Source: Pseudopithomyces maydicus (taxonomy: Eukaryota > Ascomycota > Dothideomycetes > Pleosporales > Didymosphaeriaceae). From it: 64,000 nucleotides of DNA. The notes below the pieces were generated by a model. The model saw only the letters and a program-made list of their open reading frames with translations, had not been told where the DNA came from and did no database searches. The position numbers and the translations under genes were made by a program. The stretch lies in the NCBI GenBank assembly GCA_026873275.1, contig JANTUC010000012.1, positions 330,001 through 394,000 of the forward strand, given 5' to 3'. This document shows positions 34,280-44,143 of this stretch, one piece after another. How positions within the stretch are numbered: position 1 is the first letter of the stretch; every line of letters starts with the position of its first letter.

Positions 34280-36039
34280 ATGAGCGAACTCGGGGATCGG
34301 CTGGCGCGATTGGGTCTGTCCCAATACCTGGAAGCATTCGTGTCCGAGGGTTTCGATACATGGGATACCGTCCTTGACATTACCGAGTCGGACCTGTAAG
34401 ACCATCTCATCTTGACCTGACCTCGGTCGCATGCTGATTTGTGATAGCGGATCCCTCAACGTCAAGCTCGGACACCGAAGAGTAAGTACCACCCGGTGCC
34501 ATGAAACCATATGCTGTGCACATGGTAACAGTCTGCCAGAAACTCCAGCGGGCAATCGCCGAGTCGCGGGGACAGGCCTCAAGCCGCCCTCTACCCATTG
34601 CGCTGAGCAAGGCGGGCAGCGTGGACGGCTCCTATCGCAGCGACGAGTCTGCAACTGAGAGCAAAGCACCAAAACAGGGCGAGGCCTCGGCAACAGGAGC
34701 ACCTCCCAGTGCTAAGAGAAAATACAGACGGCACCCCAAAGTCAGTTTGGCTCCCATGCCGCCGCGCACCTCCTAAAGCCTTCTGGGCAAACCCACATTG
34801 GTCTTCATCTAACCGTGTTCAGCCGGATGAACATGCGCCAGAGCGTCCTCCGTCCGCCTACGTCATTTTCTCGAACCGTAAGGAGCTTTGCAGTCACCGT
34901 CATGTCGCCCTCCTAATCATTCACAGAGGTCAGAGAAGCACTGAAAGGACAAGAACTGTCTTTTACCGAAATCGCCAAGGTCGTCGGCGAGCGGTGGCAG
35001 GTTCTCCCTGCCGAATCGCGTGAAGCATGCGAACGTCAGGCCAATTCCGCAAAGGAAAAGTATTATGCTGAGTTGACGGAATACAAAAAGACGTCCGAGT
35101 ACGAATCATATCAGAAATATCTTGAAGAGTTCAAGGCAAAGCATGCCGCCCCACCAAAGGGTAAGCGCTCCCCTCCTATGCAACACCTAAGTAACTCCCG
35201 GTGACAGAGGCAGAAGGCAAACGGTCAAGAATTGAGACGGACACAACACCAACCACTCGAAGCAATAGTAACGAGCAACCCGAACGCGGATTGGGGAGAA
35301 GAATTAGCTCAGCCCATTCAGACCTGTACAGCGGCCATAATCGAACCGAATCAAGTCCTCCCATTGGGCCAGCACGGTTACCTTCCGGGCCACCGCATCC
35401 TTCCAAGTCGACATCGCCCGCGGTGCATTCGCGTTCTGGTTTCAACTCACCTCGGGTGGCCGAACATTACTCCCCACTATCTGCCTCTCCACGTTCGGCA
35501 ACTCTCCAAAAAGAAAGCTCATATGAATCAACGTCCAGCGCAGTCGCCAGGGACGCCAGAGGCCAGACGGATCCAAATTTCGCGCACTCTTCCTCCTACG
35601 GACATGGACTTGCCTATCCGCCATCCACTACACCACCCTCGTATAATCCTCACTACCAGGCACCCATCGATCTCCCATCACGACGCTCCACACGGGAGAT
35701 GCACCGACTTCCCCCTTGACGCATGAGGACACGACTCTATCCTCAGATAGCGGGCAGACCGGGTACACAACGGGCTATAGCGGACCAACCCTCCCACCCA
35801 TCGACTCAAAAAGAACACTCCCAACGCCAGTGCCCAGCGGACTAGCATCCCTTCCATCCCCCCTCGATCGCCCCGCGGCACAATCGCCGGTCAAGCCACC
35901 TCAGCAGCACCATCCAGATTACAGGACGAATTCGTCGCTTGCCGCCTTGCTCCGAGCTGGAGAACTCGCCAGAGTTGCAGACGCAGGCATAGACGCAGAT
36001 GCAGACGATGAAGAGATGGATACGACAGGATATCCCTAA
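34280..36039 (+). CDS. SAM-domain plus HMG-box protein
   Basis: Exons 34280-34395, 34448-34481, 34540-34740, 34823-34877, 34927-35160 and 35208 onward have good splice sites and consistent phases. Residues 1-65 form a SAM domain (LARLGLSQYLEAFVSEGFDT... LNVKLGHRRKLQRAIAE). Residues about 122-195 form an HMG box (RPPSAYVIFSNQVREALKG... EIAKVVGERWQVL... KEKYYAELTEYK). A Ser/Pro-rich tail follows. The literal frame stops at 35719 (383 residues) in the five-C run at 35711-35715. One more C continues the frame through 36039 (about 490 residues) with the same Ser/Thr/Pro composition and an acidic end. A nuclear, DNA-bending regulator whose SAM domain mediates protein contacts is the inference. SAM and HMG together are uncommon outside fungi. 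Confidence 0.85.
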
Positions 36040-38019
36040 ATGCACTGGCGCTATATATACCCCCGCGCTTTTCTGGAGCACGGAATTTTGTTTTTACTTC
36101 GGCCTCACCACTTTTCGAACCATGGATTTTTTTGGCGGTGGGATTGGCTTAGTTTGTTTGTAGCAGAGAGGAGATGGACGGTGCATATCAATGTTGATTT
36201 TTTCTACAAGACGGCCACTTGCGATACACTTGATTGTCTGTCTCGAGGGCGCGACTTGGTTCTCTTCCACGTGCGAGACGATTGGCCTACAGCGCTTAAG
36301 CGATGCATATCTCGGCATGTACATTCACATATGTCTGGTAGTTTGAATATGGAATGGGTCCTTCTTATTCCAAATTTCTGTTCCTCGATATGGTTGTCCT
36401 CCGCTTTGAAACAGATCGAGTTGTTTAGCTCTATTTCAGTCACCCGAGCGCCATTCTGGACCTGAGCCACAGCTGCCAGGGGGCTATTGAATAACTTATT
36501 CGATTATTTCCATCCAACCAAGCCAGCTGCAAGCGTAGACTGGCATATTAGTGATGGATTGTGCTCCCCACCCTCTCTCTTCTGTCACCCATTTCAATTC
36601 CCAGCGCTGATTCATGCAGCTGCGCCAGTCCATTACTCTCTAACATGTACGTCTAGACTGCTCCAGACCGCGAGTGCTCGCCGCTGTGATCACGGGGCGT
36701 CTGAGTGGTGGTTACAGTTGAGTTCGCTGATATAATGGTTCGGCGACCAATGACAGCCCCTCAATCCCCAACCAAAACGATTTGACGTGTTCTAGACCCC
36801 GAAATTTGCGTTCAACAGTAGGCATTTACGTGGCCATCGTAGGGTGTGATCTTCGTTCTCCCACCTTCTCGATATTATCGTTCTGCGAACATCGCTGCAG
36901 GTTGCCAATTTGCATCAATGGCCTCCCGCGGCCAGGCAAGCACCGCAGCACGTCAGTTACCCCGCTGCGAAGGCGGTCGCTGATCCAGCGTTCGAATCGA
37001 GATGGCCATGCTGCTCAGACACAAAATTTTCAGAGGTGTGCTATCAGTGGGCTGATGAGCCGGCTGATCGCTGCTTATGCAGTGTGCGACCCCTGCCTCT
37101 CCACACGGCGGTGCGGCGGGTCATCCGATTGTTTGCATTTGCCCATTTGGCCCGAGGGCGCAGGTGATGCCGATGTCAAACATGCATGGGGAATTTGACA
37201 TGCAGGAGTGGAGTACCAAGGGGTTCTGGCCATGCGGAAACGTGAGAACGGTAGCGTATAATACGTTCGTAGGGAGGAATAGGAGCGGTGGGTGGGGTCT
37301 TCGAGGCGTCCGGTTCCGCGGGACAGTGATACGGGTTTTGGGATTCGAGTCGGCGGACGCTGGGGTCCAGTGTTTCACGTTTTCCTTTCGCTGGCTCCGC
37401 GGAATGGGTGGAAGGAGCCAAGAATCTTCTTTGGAGAATGCTGAATCGTTTGCTGTTAAGTGGGTACATGGAAATGTCGTTGCTACTGCGCAATACCTAG
37501 CTTGCAGAGTAAGCTTTGCAAGCTCTTCATACCAAGAAGCGGCTAATCAAGAGCAAGCATTAATCGCATTCAACTCAAACATGCTCTTATTCCCATCAGT
37601 CAAGTTATGCACCGTATATCCGTCGATCCGGCCTTTCTCGAGGCATCTCGACTGTTCTGCAACCATTAAGCGCTGGCCTTTGTGCAACATTAACGTTCTG
37701 AACATCCCGGGAAACATTCACACATTCAGCCCGTAGATTCGTAGCCTATGGGAAAGTGATACCCACTAGGATGCTGCAGGTGACACCGCGGAATGGGGGA
37801 AGCAACCTGCCGCTCCTGTGCATACGCGCCAAGACTCTACGCCCAACGGTTCGGTAGGCTGAATCTAGACTCCAAACTACACCAAGGCGACCACTCGGTA
37901 AGCGCGCCCAATACGCTCGATCCTTCAGCAAAGCAAGCACCCCCTACACGTCCATCTGCCCGCCAAGAAACGTCCACCGTCAGAACCCTATACATCCCCG
38001 CCACCGAGACAGCCAGAGC
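36040..38019. other. intergenic, no supported gene
   Basis: Open frames such as 36040-36465 and 37077-37736 lack domains and are contradicted by frames on the other strand. This stretch holds the 3' flank of the SAM/HMG gene and the 5' flank of the DUF3074 gene. Confidence 0.4.
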
Positions 38020-39015
38020 ATGGCGGGGCAGGTAGAGGGCGGAGCGGGCGCCCTCCCGGGACGGAAGCTTCTCAAGCTGCTTCCGCTGAACGTGACTCAG
38101 GTGCCGCAGCATCTTGAACTGCACACCGAGCAAGAGTCGCATATTCTCCCTTCTTTGGCATCGTTCGTTGCACAATGCTTGAAGGAGGCGAAGGAGGAGG
38201 ATTTCAGTACGTTTCAGAGGATGGGCGAGGCGAAGGAGACGTACGAGGCGGGTGGCAAGAGAAATACGATTTCGATCGAGAAGATGAAGAAGAGAGATGA
38301 TGTGGAGGGCACGTGGTTTGCGAGGAGAAGTATGCATGACGATGTGAGTTACGAAGAGCTGGATCGGGTGCTGAGGGAGAATCACGATAAGAACGAGATG
38401 GAGTACACGCCTGCGATATACGACGTGAACACCGTGTTAGAGTGGCAAGTCAACGAGGAAATCGAAGGTGTGAGGAACGTCGATTTGAGAAGTAAGCAGC
38501 CCTGATATCCTCGCCAACCCCCGTCACGTTACGAAAATCATCCGCTGACCGCACCAGTCTCACAAATGCACCACAGCATGCCAGCCCCAGCTCTCCTCAA
38601 CGACCGTGTCTTCACCGTCCTCCTTGTCTCCTTCATTCCTACCTCTCCGGCACCCGGTACGCTCGCCCAGTCCATAGACCTCCAGTTCCCCGTCGACCTC
38701 TCCAATTTCCCCGTTGCCGTCAAAGAACGCAGCCGTGCCGTCTCCTCCATGGGCAAGTTAACCTACAAGGCATCCGACTCCGCATCGGCGTTCCAGAAGA
38801 AGCAGGATGGCCGCAAACTGGTAGAAGGGAGGTATGTCAGCTTGGAGAAGATTAGCAAGGTGGAGGTAAACGGGAAGGTGTTGAGTAAGTGGGAGATGAT
38901 GACCGACAGCGATGCGGAGGGCGCGTTGCCTATGGGCGTGCAGAAGCTGGGTATACCGGGCGCGATTGTTAAGGATGTGCCGCTGGCGTTGAAATATATC
39001 ATCAGCAAGAGATGA
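38020..39015 (+). CDS. DUF3074 (START-like) protein
   Basis: Exons 38020-38491 and 38558-39015 flank a 66 bp intron (GTAAGC...CCAG), giving 309 residues. The segment GTWFARRSMHDDVSYEELDRVLRENHDKNEMEY (cut here for description at about residues 97-130) and the following mixed beta/alpha pattern match the fungal DUF3074 family, a START/SRPBCC-like fold that may bind a lipid or other hydrophobic ligand. The C-terminal half has the expected beta strands (DRVFTVLLVSF... GRYVSLEKISKVE) and ends in a long helix (VPLALKYIISKR). There is no signal peptide. The ligand and process are unknown. Confidence 0.7.
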
Positions 39016-40353
39016 AGGTAGTAGAACGCGCTCTGGCGGGGGAAATGGATGGTGCAGTCTGCAGAAATTGATGTAACGCAAGACTTTTGGCTCTGGTGTG
39101 GGGCTCTACTTCTTGGTGGGAAATGCAGTCATGATTCTAATCGTCTAGTCATAGTGCTCTGATGATTTATGAGAATGCAACGATTGATAGACTGGTGTTT
39201 TCTGTGATTGTGGATCCTTGCATGATTGGAGCAGCTCGTGTAGGCCGCGCCTACATAGATCTATCCCACCACAATTGACAGCCATCGCAGGCGGACGCCT
39301 TTTTGTGGCTTCCACAAAAAAATGCATACCCCTTTGACAGAACCCAGATAGACCCAGATGCGGGTTGGGTTCAGTTGCGAGTACAGGTGCGGCTGTTAAA
39401 AACCACCCGCGTCCTGGTACAAAAAGATACCTCAACTCGATTACCAACCCCGGGAACTACCGGGTTCGAACTGGAGCAAAAAAGTCCCTCGGAATACCGC
39501 CATATCCGAGGGGGGAAAGGTACTTACATTTCGTACAAGTACTAACGTACTTGGCCATCACTGCTCGGGAGCTCCCTCGCAGATCATCTGACGGAAGAAT
39601 CTCTAATCTTTTAATATATATACACCGTCTATGGCGAGGTTACTCGTAATTTGGCTTCAATACGCATAAGCGAGGGCGAGGGGGAGGCGCGGTGCGTCAC
39701 TGGGCGAGAAGTGAAGGCAGGAGCGACGGGCGGACGGACGCACACTGCTGAAAGGAGCGCGTCGAATTCCCTCCGAGCAGCATCTGATGCCGCTCAATGC
39801 TTTGGGATAGCAGCTCTCTCTCACACACACTCTCTCAATAAAATGATCCTTGCTCGCAACTCTGGTATCGAACATGCGCACTGTTGGCTTTCCCGGTCGT
39901 TGTCGCCTTCCTAAGAGGGCATCTACAACGCTATGCACGACCGAGAGCTGGAAGAATCACGGATATGAGATCATCTTAGGTATAAGAATAAGTTAGATGG
40001 CACGAGAAATCGGTGGACATTGAACGCATGATGTGCATACGCAGACCTTGACCTAGCAAAAGTCCAACAAGCGCCACTATAAACTTACTACACATGGACT
40101 GCATATTCCCACACCCCGGAAAGCATAACGAGGTTCTTCAATATCGCAAGTAGTAGAGCAGGTATACTTCAAATTAAAATAGAATCATGGCCGATAGAGA
40201 GAACTGCCTGCGTCGACGTTTGTGTTGCACAGCAGAGAAGACCTCCACTAAATCCACACCCGCACCAAACGAATTAGGCACATATCCCCACACAGACCCC
40301 TCAATACACCCCTCCGCCAGTTGGATTAATCTCTACCTGCCACATCCCATCTT
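39016..40353. other. intergenic with SINE-like element
   Basis: Outside the S1 element at 39430-39650 there is no supported gene; frames here are under 100 codons and unstructured. 40170-40353 is probably the 3' flank of the secreted protein gene. Confidence 0.4.
39430..39650 (-). mobile_element. tRNA-derived SINE-like element S1, copy 2
   Basis: On the minus strand: GTGTATATATATTAAAAG, then ATTAGAGATTCTTCCGTC, then GGATATGGCGG (A-box-like), then TTTTTTGCTCCAGTTCGAAC, which contains a strong B-box (GTTCGAACC). The order matches copies at 26990-27260 and 49660-49860. It is not a functional tRNA gene. Confidence 0.5.
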
Positions 40354-40716
40354 CTAAACAATCTCACACTTGACGCTCCTCACGCCCAGATCTTTCAAAT
40401 CCCACCGACCGGGAAATCGCAAGTCAACATCCAGCGGCGGATGCGTCGCATTATTCAACTCGCACCTTTCATTGAGAAACGTATAGCACGTTGTATCCGG
40501 CTCAGGACCGACAGATCCAAGAGTGGTTTGATCGCCCATGGCCGTCGTCAGACAGTAGTCTGTATTGCGGTTCAGCTCGCAGTGACCTGTCCAGTTGTCT
40601 TCGCTGCAGAGGTAGACGGCTCCGGGTATGGCGCGTGGTTGGAGGTTGGACGGGTGGGCGGAGGAAGGACTAGTAAGGGTGAGGATGGTTAAGAGAGTGT
40701 TTATGATTGGATGCAT
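40354..40716 (-). CDS. small secreted six-cysteine protein (crystallin-like effector candidate)
   Basis: A 120-residue protein starting at MHPIINTLLTILTLTSPSSA; the longer frame from 40818 adds 34 residues before a perfect secretion signal, so the internal ATG is preferred. Mature features are GAVYLCSEDNWTGHC, YC, a GPEPDTTCYTF block, NERC, PGRWDL and a final VKC: six cysteines, probably three disulfides. The order of G-x-Y-C, N-W-x-G-x-C, GP-x-x-x-x-C and P-G-x-x-D-L resembles small fungal secreted proteins with a beta/gamma-crystallin-like pattern; that assignment is from memory of the pattern. A TATATAAG-like box lies about 40 bp upstream. Role on a host or in the cell wall is unknown. Confidence 0.7.
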   Translation of the reverse strand: MHPIINTLLTILTLTSPSSAHPSNLQPRAIPGAVYLCSEDNWTGHCELNRNTDYCLTTAMGDQTTLGSVGPEPDTTCYTFLNERCELNNATHPPLDVDLRFPGRWDLKDLGVRSVKCEIV

Positions 40717-41418
40717 TGCGTTGAGGTGGAATGGGATGGCTTGTCGTGTGCTTATATGTGGTTTGGTCTGTGGGATGGGCAGAGGTGAGAAAGACTTGCG
40801 GATGCTGCAAAGCTTCACAGAAATCGTAAAGGATTCCAGGAAATCAGGTGCTAATGTATACGCCTCTGCGGAGTACAGTTATTCTATCTCCTTGTCGCTA
40901 CGTTCCTTGCGCATGAATTAAACACGATTGTGTATCGCGTGTCAAAGCACAAACAAAGAGCGGCAGCAATACCACTGCTCGCACAAAGGGAAGAAGTGTT
41001 TTCGCTAATGTCTTAAAGAATTGTTTGAATAAAACCATCTCAAAAAAAACGGCGAAGGAGATCAAGTCATTTCCACCGTTTTTCTTATGGTTTGATGGTC
41101 ACGGGATGAGTGAAGTAGTATCAACAACACGAGATCTGCGCAGAATTTTAGACTGTTAAACTCCACAATAATCAATTATTGTGCTGATTATTTGCACTTG
41201 TCTCTATTTTACTGAGCTGGAGTATACGGAACGTACCTAGGCTGCTTTAGAGATGGACTAGGGTGTCGCAGAAGCCCCACTGCAGCGTCGAACGCTTGAC
41301 TGTCCTTCGGTCACACCATCACGCCCGGGAAGGACCGACAATATAGACAAGTAATAAGCTAGATTAAATGGGATTGCAGGCACTAGCTGAGCTTTCTCAT
41401 GTCATTCTCAATGATCTA

Positions 41419-41670
41419 GGACCAAATATATGGGGACTATCCTTTGCTTCCCCTCCTCTCTCCCCTGCTTCCCCTCCTTCTCCAATCATCTCCCACGATC
41501 CGCCGCTATACAGGACCAGATATATGGGAACTAACCGATGCTTCCCCTCCTTCTCCAATTCTTCCCATTGTCCGTCTAGATGATCTGGGAACAAATATAT
41601 GGGGACTAGCCAATATTTCCCCTCATTCTCCAATGCTTCCCCCTTCTCCTAGCCTCCCCCACTGTCCGGC
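41419..41670. repeat. tandem repeat with ATATATGGG core, x 3
   Basis: GGAMCARATATATGGGRACTA occurs at 41419, 41513 and 41588, each followed by CTTCCCCTCMTTCTCCAAT-like pyrimidine-rich sequence. Intervals are 94 and 75 bp because of internal length changes in the pyrimidine tract. Confidence 0.7.
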
Positions 41671-42866
41671 GCCCACTGTCTTTGTGTCGCTCACCCAATC
41701 GTGCACATTAGCCCATTCTCGACAGAGTCCAGGATATATCAGTATACCCCAATTAGTCAACATATTACAACCCTCAAGCATCTCGGTACTGTTTTGGTCC
41801 GTTGGCCCGTGTGGTTGTCTTCCCACGTATCCGGAGTTTTGATGAGAGGCAAGTTCGGGTACATTCGAAAGCCTAAGCTCGAACAGCACCTTATACGTCT
41901 TCGAGACCACAAGACTTAATTTTGAAACCCAATGAACTTTTCGGTTCGTGGAAATCGAAATAGGGTTTCGCTCGAGAATGTATAGAGACTCGTCTAGGGT
42001 AGTGGGATCGGAGGACGCAATATCATAGGTCGGAGAGTGAGTTACTGTATTTTTTGTTTTGGAGAAAGACTCTGTGCGAAGGGCAGCTGTTGCCAGAGCA
42101 TGGCAAGAGTCCGTTGTATTTGGCATCCTCGGGGCAGTTGCACTCTAAGCCAAATGGCCAAAGGCCGGCCGTATTTGGCATCCTCGGGGCAGTTGCACTC
42201 TAAGTCGAATGGCCAAGGGGCCGGCCATATTTGGCATCCTCGGGGCAGTTGCACTCTAAGCCGACTGGCCAAAGGCCGGCTGTATTTGGCATCCTCGAGG
42301 AATTTGCACCCCAAGGCGGCCGGCGAAAACGCTCCAGCGTAGATTTGGATGAAAGTTGATGTAGCTTTGCCCAGCGTGTTATCTTTGGTGAATACGTGCG
42401 AGTAGTTATCGCGAGAACTGGGATGAGCTCTATGGACGTGGTCATGTCCCTGAAATCATCGGGCTTGTCCTTATACATTTCACTGGAAAAAAGCTTTAAA
42501 GTCGGCCTCAATCTGTGCATCGTGGTCCTTCTCAAAATTGTCTTATTGAACGGTGACGAGTATAGTAAGCAGCTCGTCGGTTGCGTTGTTGCTAGGGCTA
42601 GCAGCGGTCGAAAAGCTGTACATATTGCCGACAGTATGATGTGTCTGCAGTGCAAAGGCAGTGGGCTGAGCTGGAAGTTCTGAAGAGAGCTGTATAATGC
42701 GGCCAACATCGGAAAGGAGAACGAGGTCGTGGAGGTTGAGATAGACGGTCAGAGCGAGGCTGGATTTTAGGTGGAGCAGTTGCTCTTGTTGCCTGAGAGA
42801 GAACATTTCTGGCTTTGCCACGTTAGAGCTATACAAATTAAAAAGCTGGGTGGAAAATTCTCTCAC
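41623..42866 (-). pseudogene. coding-like fragments, possible broken gene
   Basis: Three minus-strand frames (42866-42543, 42709-42200 and 42126-41623) contain stretches that look protein-like (for example EMYKDKPDDFRDMTTSIELI; KVHWVSKLSLVVSKTYKVLF). They are in different frames and broken by the 55 bp minisatellite at 42116-42312. I recognise no family and found no clean splice sites. It could be a gene destroyed by repeat expansion, or chance. Confidence 0.3.
42116..42312. repeat. 55 bp minisatellite x 4
   Basis: Units start at 42116, 42171, 42227 and 42282 (GTATTTGGCATCCTCGGGGC...). Each ends in a GGCCAAAGGCCGGCC-like short palindrome. Unit lengths are 55, 56 and 55 bp; the last copy is partial and diverged. 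Confidence 0.85.
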
Positions 42867-42916
42867 CTAGATCAACAGCCTGTTCCTACGAGTAGAACTG
42901 GACAACTCGCACCGCT

Positions 42917-43172
42917 CACATGAGTGAAGTCGAACAACTCGGACTGGTCATATGAGTGAAGCTGAACAGCTTCGACCATTCACATGAGTGAAGATGGTCA
43001 ATTTTAACCGTCCACATGAGTGAAGATGGATAACCCGGACCGATTATATGAGTTGAGTTGAACAACTCGGACTGGTCATATGAGTGAAGCTGAACAGCTT
43101 TGACCATTCATATGAGTGAAGATGGACAATTTTAACCGTCCATATGAGTGAAGTCGAACAACTCGGACGAAT
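42917..43172. repeat. 32 bp minisatellite x 8 with higher-order pattern
   Basis: Eight units of exactly 32 bp each begin CAYATGAGTGAAG and continue with a 19 bp variable part. The variable parts follow the order A-B-C-D-A-B-C-A: A contains CGAACAACTCGGAC, B contains TGAACAGCTT, C contains CAATTTTAACCGTC and D contains GATAACCCGGACCGA. The array therefore grew by duplicating a block of four units, not single units. The unit length is not a multiple of three. Confidence 0.9.
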
Positions 43173-43319
43173 GGCCATTATTCGCGAAGGGCAGAACCGG
43201 ATACGTCCATACCTAGCGTGCAGGGACTGTCAACTGCCATCAATCATCTGGCGCTTGCTCTTCTTGTATTGATACATGTCAGGTACGATTAGCCACCAGA
43301 TGTGGCATGAGCGAGGTGA

Positions 43320-43545
43320 AGGCGCTCTGTGGATAGTAGCCTGAAAGTGCTACTAAATTGATTGATCGTTAGCAGATGGGAGCGGATAGCCAGATGGGTG
43401 TAGACGAGGCTCACTTTGACATTTACTTTTGTTCTGCCCTCATTCATCTGCCGCTTGCTCTTGTTCTTCCGAGCGAGGTGACAGGGCTTTGTGGATAGTA
43501 GTTTGAAGCTGCTACTACATGGATGGATTGTTAGCAGATGGTGGA
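43320..43545 (-). repeat. duplicated block of about 65 bp
   Basis: 43320-43385 and 43480-43545 share GTGGATAGTAG, TTGAA/CTGAAAG, TGCTACTA and GTTAGCAGATGG. On the minus strand they lie in one 183-codon frame (43840-43289) and give two similar blocks (LLTIHPCSSSFKLLST and LLTINQFSSTFRLLST). The frame has no known domain, so I list the repeat and do not call a gene. 43600-43740 adds three GTGGCAAGGCCAGA-type units. Confidence 0.45.
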
Positions 43546-44143
43546 GGGTCAAATGAACAATAACATCACCTGCTCTGGCAACCACGAGAGACTGGTGTAG
43601 AGATGGGATCCTTACCATGTCCATAGCCAAGGCTATGTCGTGAATACAAGTGGCAAGGCCAGAAAGAGCGTTGCGAGCATAAGTGGCAAAGCCAGGCAAA
43701 GCCAGAGAGAATGTTGTGAATGTACGTGGCAAGGCCAGAGAGAAGGTCGTGATAGCAGATATGGTGTTGAGAAGGACCGACCAGGGTAGACCTATTTTCG
43801 GAGCAGCACTACCGCATGACTTGTGGGGGAAGGAGGGCATAGCGGCCGCGCCTTCCCTTGTTTAGGTGCCGCCCAGCCGAGCTTCAGCTCTCAGCCCCAG
43901 CGGTCGGGAACACGAGGGTGCTCCGGTGCTGTAGCCTGTGACTGTACTTCTGATTTCTCCAGTAATGTATATTTGATCTAGTGAATACTTTGCCATACTT
44001 GCGCGCATCTACATTAATATCGCTTTTGTGGACAGTTCGGCCACTCACCTTGGTATATCGTCACCAGCGCATCCCCACAGCGACGCGCTTCAGCAGTGCG
44101 GAGGACCCAGGGTAGTAGGGTGGTAATAGGGTAGGACGCGACA

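Larger units (their letters stand above)
40717..44143. other. minisatellite-rich region without clear genes
   Basis: 3.4 kb between the secreted protein and the large coiled-coil gene. It contains at least four distinct tandem arrays listed separately and a set of minus-strand coding-like fragments. 40900-41360 is AT-rich with nothing I can name. Confidence 0.45.

Noticed and set aside
35201..36039. An extra intron to explain the SAM/HMG frame change near 35715
   Set aside because: No GT...AG pair of plausible size puts the two frames in register. A one-base change in the C5 run does, and matches four similar cases in the window.
42917..43172. CRISPR-like repeat-spacer array
   Set aside because: The host is a eukaryote, the unit is only 32 bp with a 13 bp constant part, and the variable parts recur in order. 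It is a minisatellite.
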